Positions 61,151 to 64,000 of a DNA stretch of 64,000 nt are shown here, piece after piece; the stretch's first letter is position 1; each line of letters opens with the position of its first letter. The notes under the pieces are model-generated. The model ran no database searches and had not been told where the DNA came from. It saw only the letters and a program-made list of their open reading frames with translations. Source of the DNA: Rhynochetos jubatus. Its lineage: Eukaryota > Chordata > Aves > Eurypygiformes > Rhynochetidae. Where the stretch lies: contig CM050666.1 in NCBI GenBank assembly GCA_027574665.1, forward strand, positions 6,448,001 to 6,512,000. Reading direction: 5' to 3'. Both the position numbers and the translations under genes were made by a program.

Positions 61151-64000
61151 AAAATATATTCCTCAAGTTACATGTAGCATTTCTGATAGCTTTTTGTCAC
61201 TGGTTTTGTAAATATTTCCACTGTTTGTATTTTTCCTCAAGTCCATCATCCTGCTTTAGGGGCCCCTTAGTCTGCCAGAGCTGAATGGACTCGGCGTTGC
61301 TGTTTTGGTGTAAACTCATGGTGATACCCCTGGCGGCAGTCATACTCTGCTTTCACATGCATAAGGAGAAACAAGTATGTCCCTTGCTGTAACGATTCAG
61401 TGCAGTGGTTTACACTGCTGAGGATCTGCCTTAATAATTTTGTAGCCGTGATGACAGATTCTCATTGGCACGTCATTTCTGTTCATCATCTCAGTGGTAG
61501 GTTCTTACCATCTTTTCAGTTCCCTGATTCAACGCTTCAGACATTTGGATTCTGATGCGTCTTTTTACTCAGTTATCTCTCTTTCTGTACAGTTTTGGGC
61601 CAGGGTACAAATTATATTACAGCCTAGTTTTAAACATGATGATTTGGGAAGTTGGAGATACGGAGACCTGCTGGGTGGTTTTCTTACTTTCTGTGTTCTG
61701 CTTGTGACTGGTTTCAGGTGATATGTGACAAAATCTTCCAAAGCTGGCCCCTCTGGGTGGCTGGCATGAAGCTATGCATAGGCTAAAGTTAAGCCTCTAA
61801 AACTGTGTTCATGTGACGTGTCTGGTGACTTTACTACTTGTTTGGCTCTTGCAGGTAATACAGTCCCAGCTTAACTGCAGGCTGCAGTGAGCAGGAGCTA
61901 GTAAGGGGCAGAATTCTTCTGGGAAGGAATCCAGTTGTACACCTTTACACTATTTTGCCTATTGTGAGTAGTACTCTTGCTGAGGTGGCCTAAGAAAAGG
62001 ATTTTAAAATAGTAGCATGCATGTACAGACTGATTTAAATATATCGTTTGTTTGTGGTCCTTCCCTTGACTTGGTAAATATTTATTTCTGTTTTATTTTT
62101 ATGTTCTGCCAAGCTCTATTTCTGCGATTCCTTTCTTTAGGCTAGCATTAGTGTACAGATGCTCAGCAATATTAACCAGTTTCAGAAATGATTTGGTGAA
62201 AAGAGGTATTAAAGTGTAGTCGTCAGCCAGGAGTTCTGGACCTGCCGCTGTGCTTTCCCCAGTTACTCTGTGTTGATTGTTGACAGGTGTTAGAGCTGCT
62301 TAACCCTTCCACGGCTTCCTTACCTCTCCTATAGGCAACATCTCCCCAGGTGTTCTTGCCTCCAAATTATCAACTCCTTAAATGAGTTAAGGGTTCATAG
62401 ACACCTCTTAATATATTTAATTGGCCCTGTTTAGAAAGGTATCTCTAGTAGTGTTTCTGCTGTCAAAGGAGAGTGGCTGGATGGGTTTATTTACTGTCAG
62501 GCTTCCCGAGCATTCCCAGACCTTCATTCATCTGTGTTTTTTCTGTTGTATTCCCTGTGGTTTTTTCCAGTATCAGTGTCGTAGTACACTTCGTAATTGT
62601 CGAAGCCAAGATGTTAAGCATCTGGAATATGTAGCAAGTATGCTTTGGATAATGCTAAACAACTTAAAAGATTAAGGCTTGTACATTTCTGATTTCCGTT
62701 AGCGTTGGTAACGAGTGGGGTTTTTTCCCCTCTGTATTTGCGCTTGCCAGTTTTTGGGGTGCAACACCCTCGAACTCAGTTTGACCAGGCCACTATCCCA
62801 GCCTCCATAAATCAATTCATTCTGCGATACTAGGATTATTTCCTCACACTGAAACTTCAGTAAAACCTGTGAATACCAGGTGAATTCCTTCCACCTGACG
62901 TTTTTCTTTCACTTGGAATATTCCTCACCCTTAGGCCGCTGCCTGCCATGGAGCTGCACGTAAAGTTCCCCTCAGTTCCAGCAGGACTGTGGATGCAAAA
63001 CGGTAGGGTAAACTTTTGGCAGAATATTACTGCAGCCTGATGCGATTAAGCTGGTTTCATTTTAATCCCCTATTTTCAGGGGGTGTCAGTTTAGCCAAAA
63101 TCACTTACTCAGAGCCGACATGTGGCACCTTTGCTCTCCACCGGGAAGTATGCTTCTGTTTAATAATATTTTTATGAGATTGTATTTATGGAAACTGAAA
63201 GAAAAATGTCATGAAGCTAGTTTTGTTGCACTTTTCTAAGGCTTTTGTATTTCGCATAGAGTTCTAGAACATGAACAAGTTGTTGGGCAAGGCAAGGCTT
63301 AAAACTTCCTGTGTCCCAGCATAGCAACGTAGTACGTGCATTTTCATTCTAGTGATATGTGTTATTTTAATGGCATGTAACTAGTGTATTTATATGGTAG
63401 GTAGGAAGCCCAGTGGACATTTCCTGCTGCAGAGGAGCCATTGGCAGTCCTGGTTCCACAGTTCAGGAACTGACCTGTTTTGACAGTAGACTGCATTTGC
63501 AATAATGGAATAGTCAGTTTTTGTTTCTGAACTCTATTTCAACAAATGGGGAGAAAGAGGCTCTTCTTTTTTTGTTCCATTGTTGAAATTTCTCTGGAGG
63601 CTTTTACTGGTTTCCAGTTATTGCATATGTTCAATTAGGGTAATTACTTGGGAATGAGCTCAGTAAAGAGGGCACAAGTACACATAACATGCTCAAGTAA
63701 TGAATCCTTGTAACATTTCAGTTTTAGAACCTTATATTTTCTTCATATTTGTAAGGTAAATTTTACTGGTTTTAAGTAGCACTTTTATACATATCTGAAG
63801 GGTTTTTTTGAACGGAATTTTTTTTTTCTGTATGTTATCTAATGGAAAGAAAGTATAACACTACTAAACAAAGCATGGACTAGTTAGCTGCCAGACTGTA
63901 AGTTCACTTTAGGTCAGTAATGATCAAGAGTTGTTCAATGCCTATGAGAGAAGTCAGCGATCCCACGTAATACTGGACAACTCTCCAGATCAAAGTCAGA
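61151..64000. other. Downstream flank without recognisable genes
   Basis: No coding exon or known repeat seen. Open frames at 61494-61721 and 62421-62675 (+) are not recognisable. In mammals the next gene downstream is ADORA2A; none of its receptor-coding sequence is here, although an untranslated 5' exon could not be excluded by eye. Confidence 0.6.

Noticed and set aside
62421..62675. Possible exon of the downstream gene ADORA2A
   Set aside because: The translation shows none of the adenosine receptor transmembrane motifs, and no other receptor sequence is present.

Overview
This window is eukaryotic and almost certainly from a bird. It holds the coding part of one gene, SPECC1L (cytospin-A), on the + strand. 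The evidence for a bird is the protein's near identity to vertebrate cytospin-A, the chicken-type CR1 retrotransposon 3' ends (the GGTTGGAA...TTCCAACC class ending near ATTCTATGATTCT), the lack of Alu, L1 or B-type repeats, and the small introns. The species cannot be named from the sequence alone.

Layout. Bases 1-9695 hold no recognisable coding exon and are probably 5' noncoding intron or flank; no promoter CpG island is visible, so the main promoter probably lies upstream of the window. Fifteen coding exons run from the ATG at 9733 to the stop at 57511-57513. All 14 introns are GT-AG, and every exon junction keeps the reading frame. The joined coding sequence is 3363 nt (1120 residues plus stop), against about 1117 residues in human. 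A 3' untranslated region follows, with poly(A) signal candidates at 59564 and 61127. From about 61.2 kb to the end I see no gene. In mammals ADORA2A lies downstream of SPECC1L, but none of its coding exons is present here.

The encoded protein has a basic, serine-rich N-terminus (coding exons 1-3), two short coiled coils and a long one (exons 3-7), a Ser/Pro-rich linker with RRSS motifs (exons 7-11), and a C-terminal calponin-homology domain split over exons 12-15. It links microtubules and actin.

The introns carry degraded repeats: an ancient L3/CR1-type relic at about 4.4-5.0 kb, a CR1 3' tail at 15.0 kb, a scrap of CR1 reverse-transcriptase code at 22.2 kb, a possible MIR-like SINE at 40.1 kb, an old CR1 with an internal 99-bp tandem duplication at 48.75-49.5 kb, and two sense CR1 tails at 53.3 and 56.6 kb. 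I found no rRNA, tRNA, CRISPR array or new multi-gene system. The points most worth a second look are CpG-dense patches (60.1-60.7, 50.95-51.3, 52.3-52.4 and 7.6-7.8 kb), an upstream ORF overlapping the start codon, a poly-C/pyrimidine tract that mimics a splice acceptor, and the 99-bp duplication.
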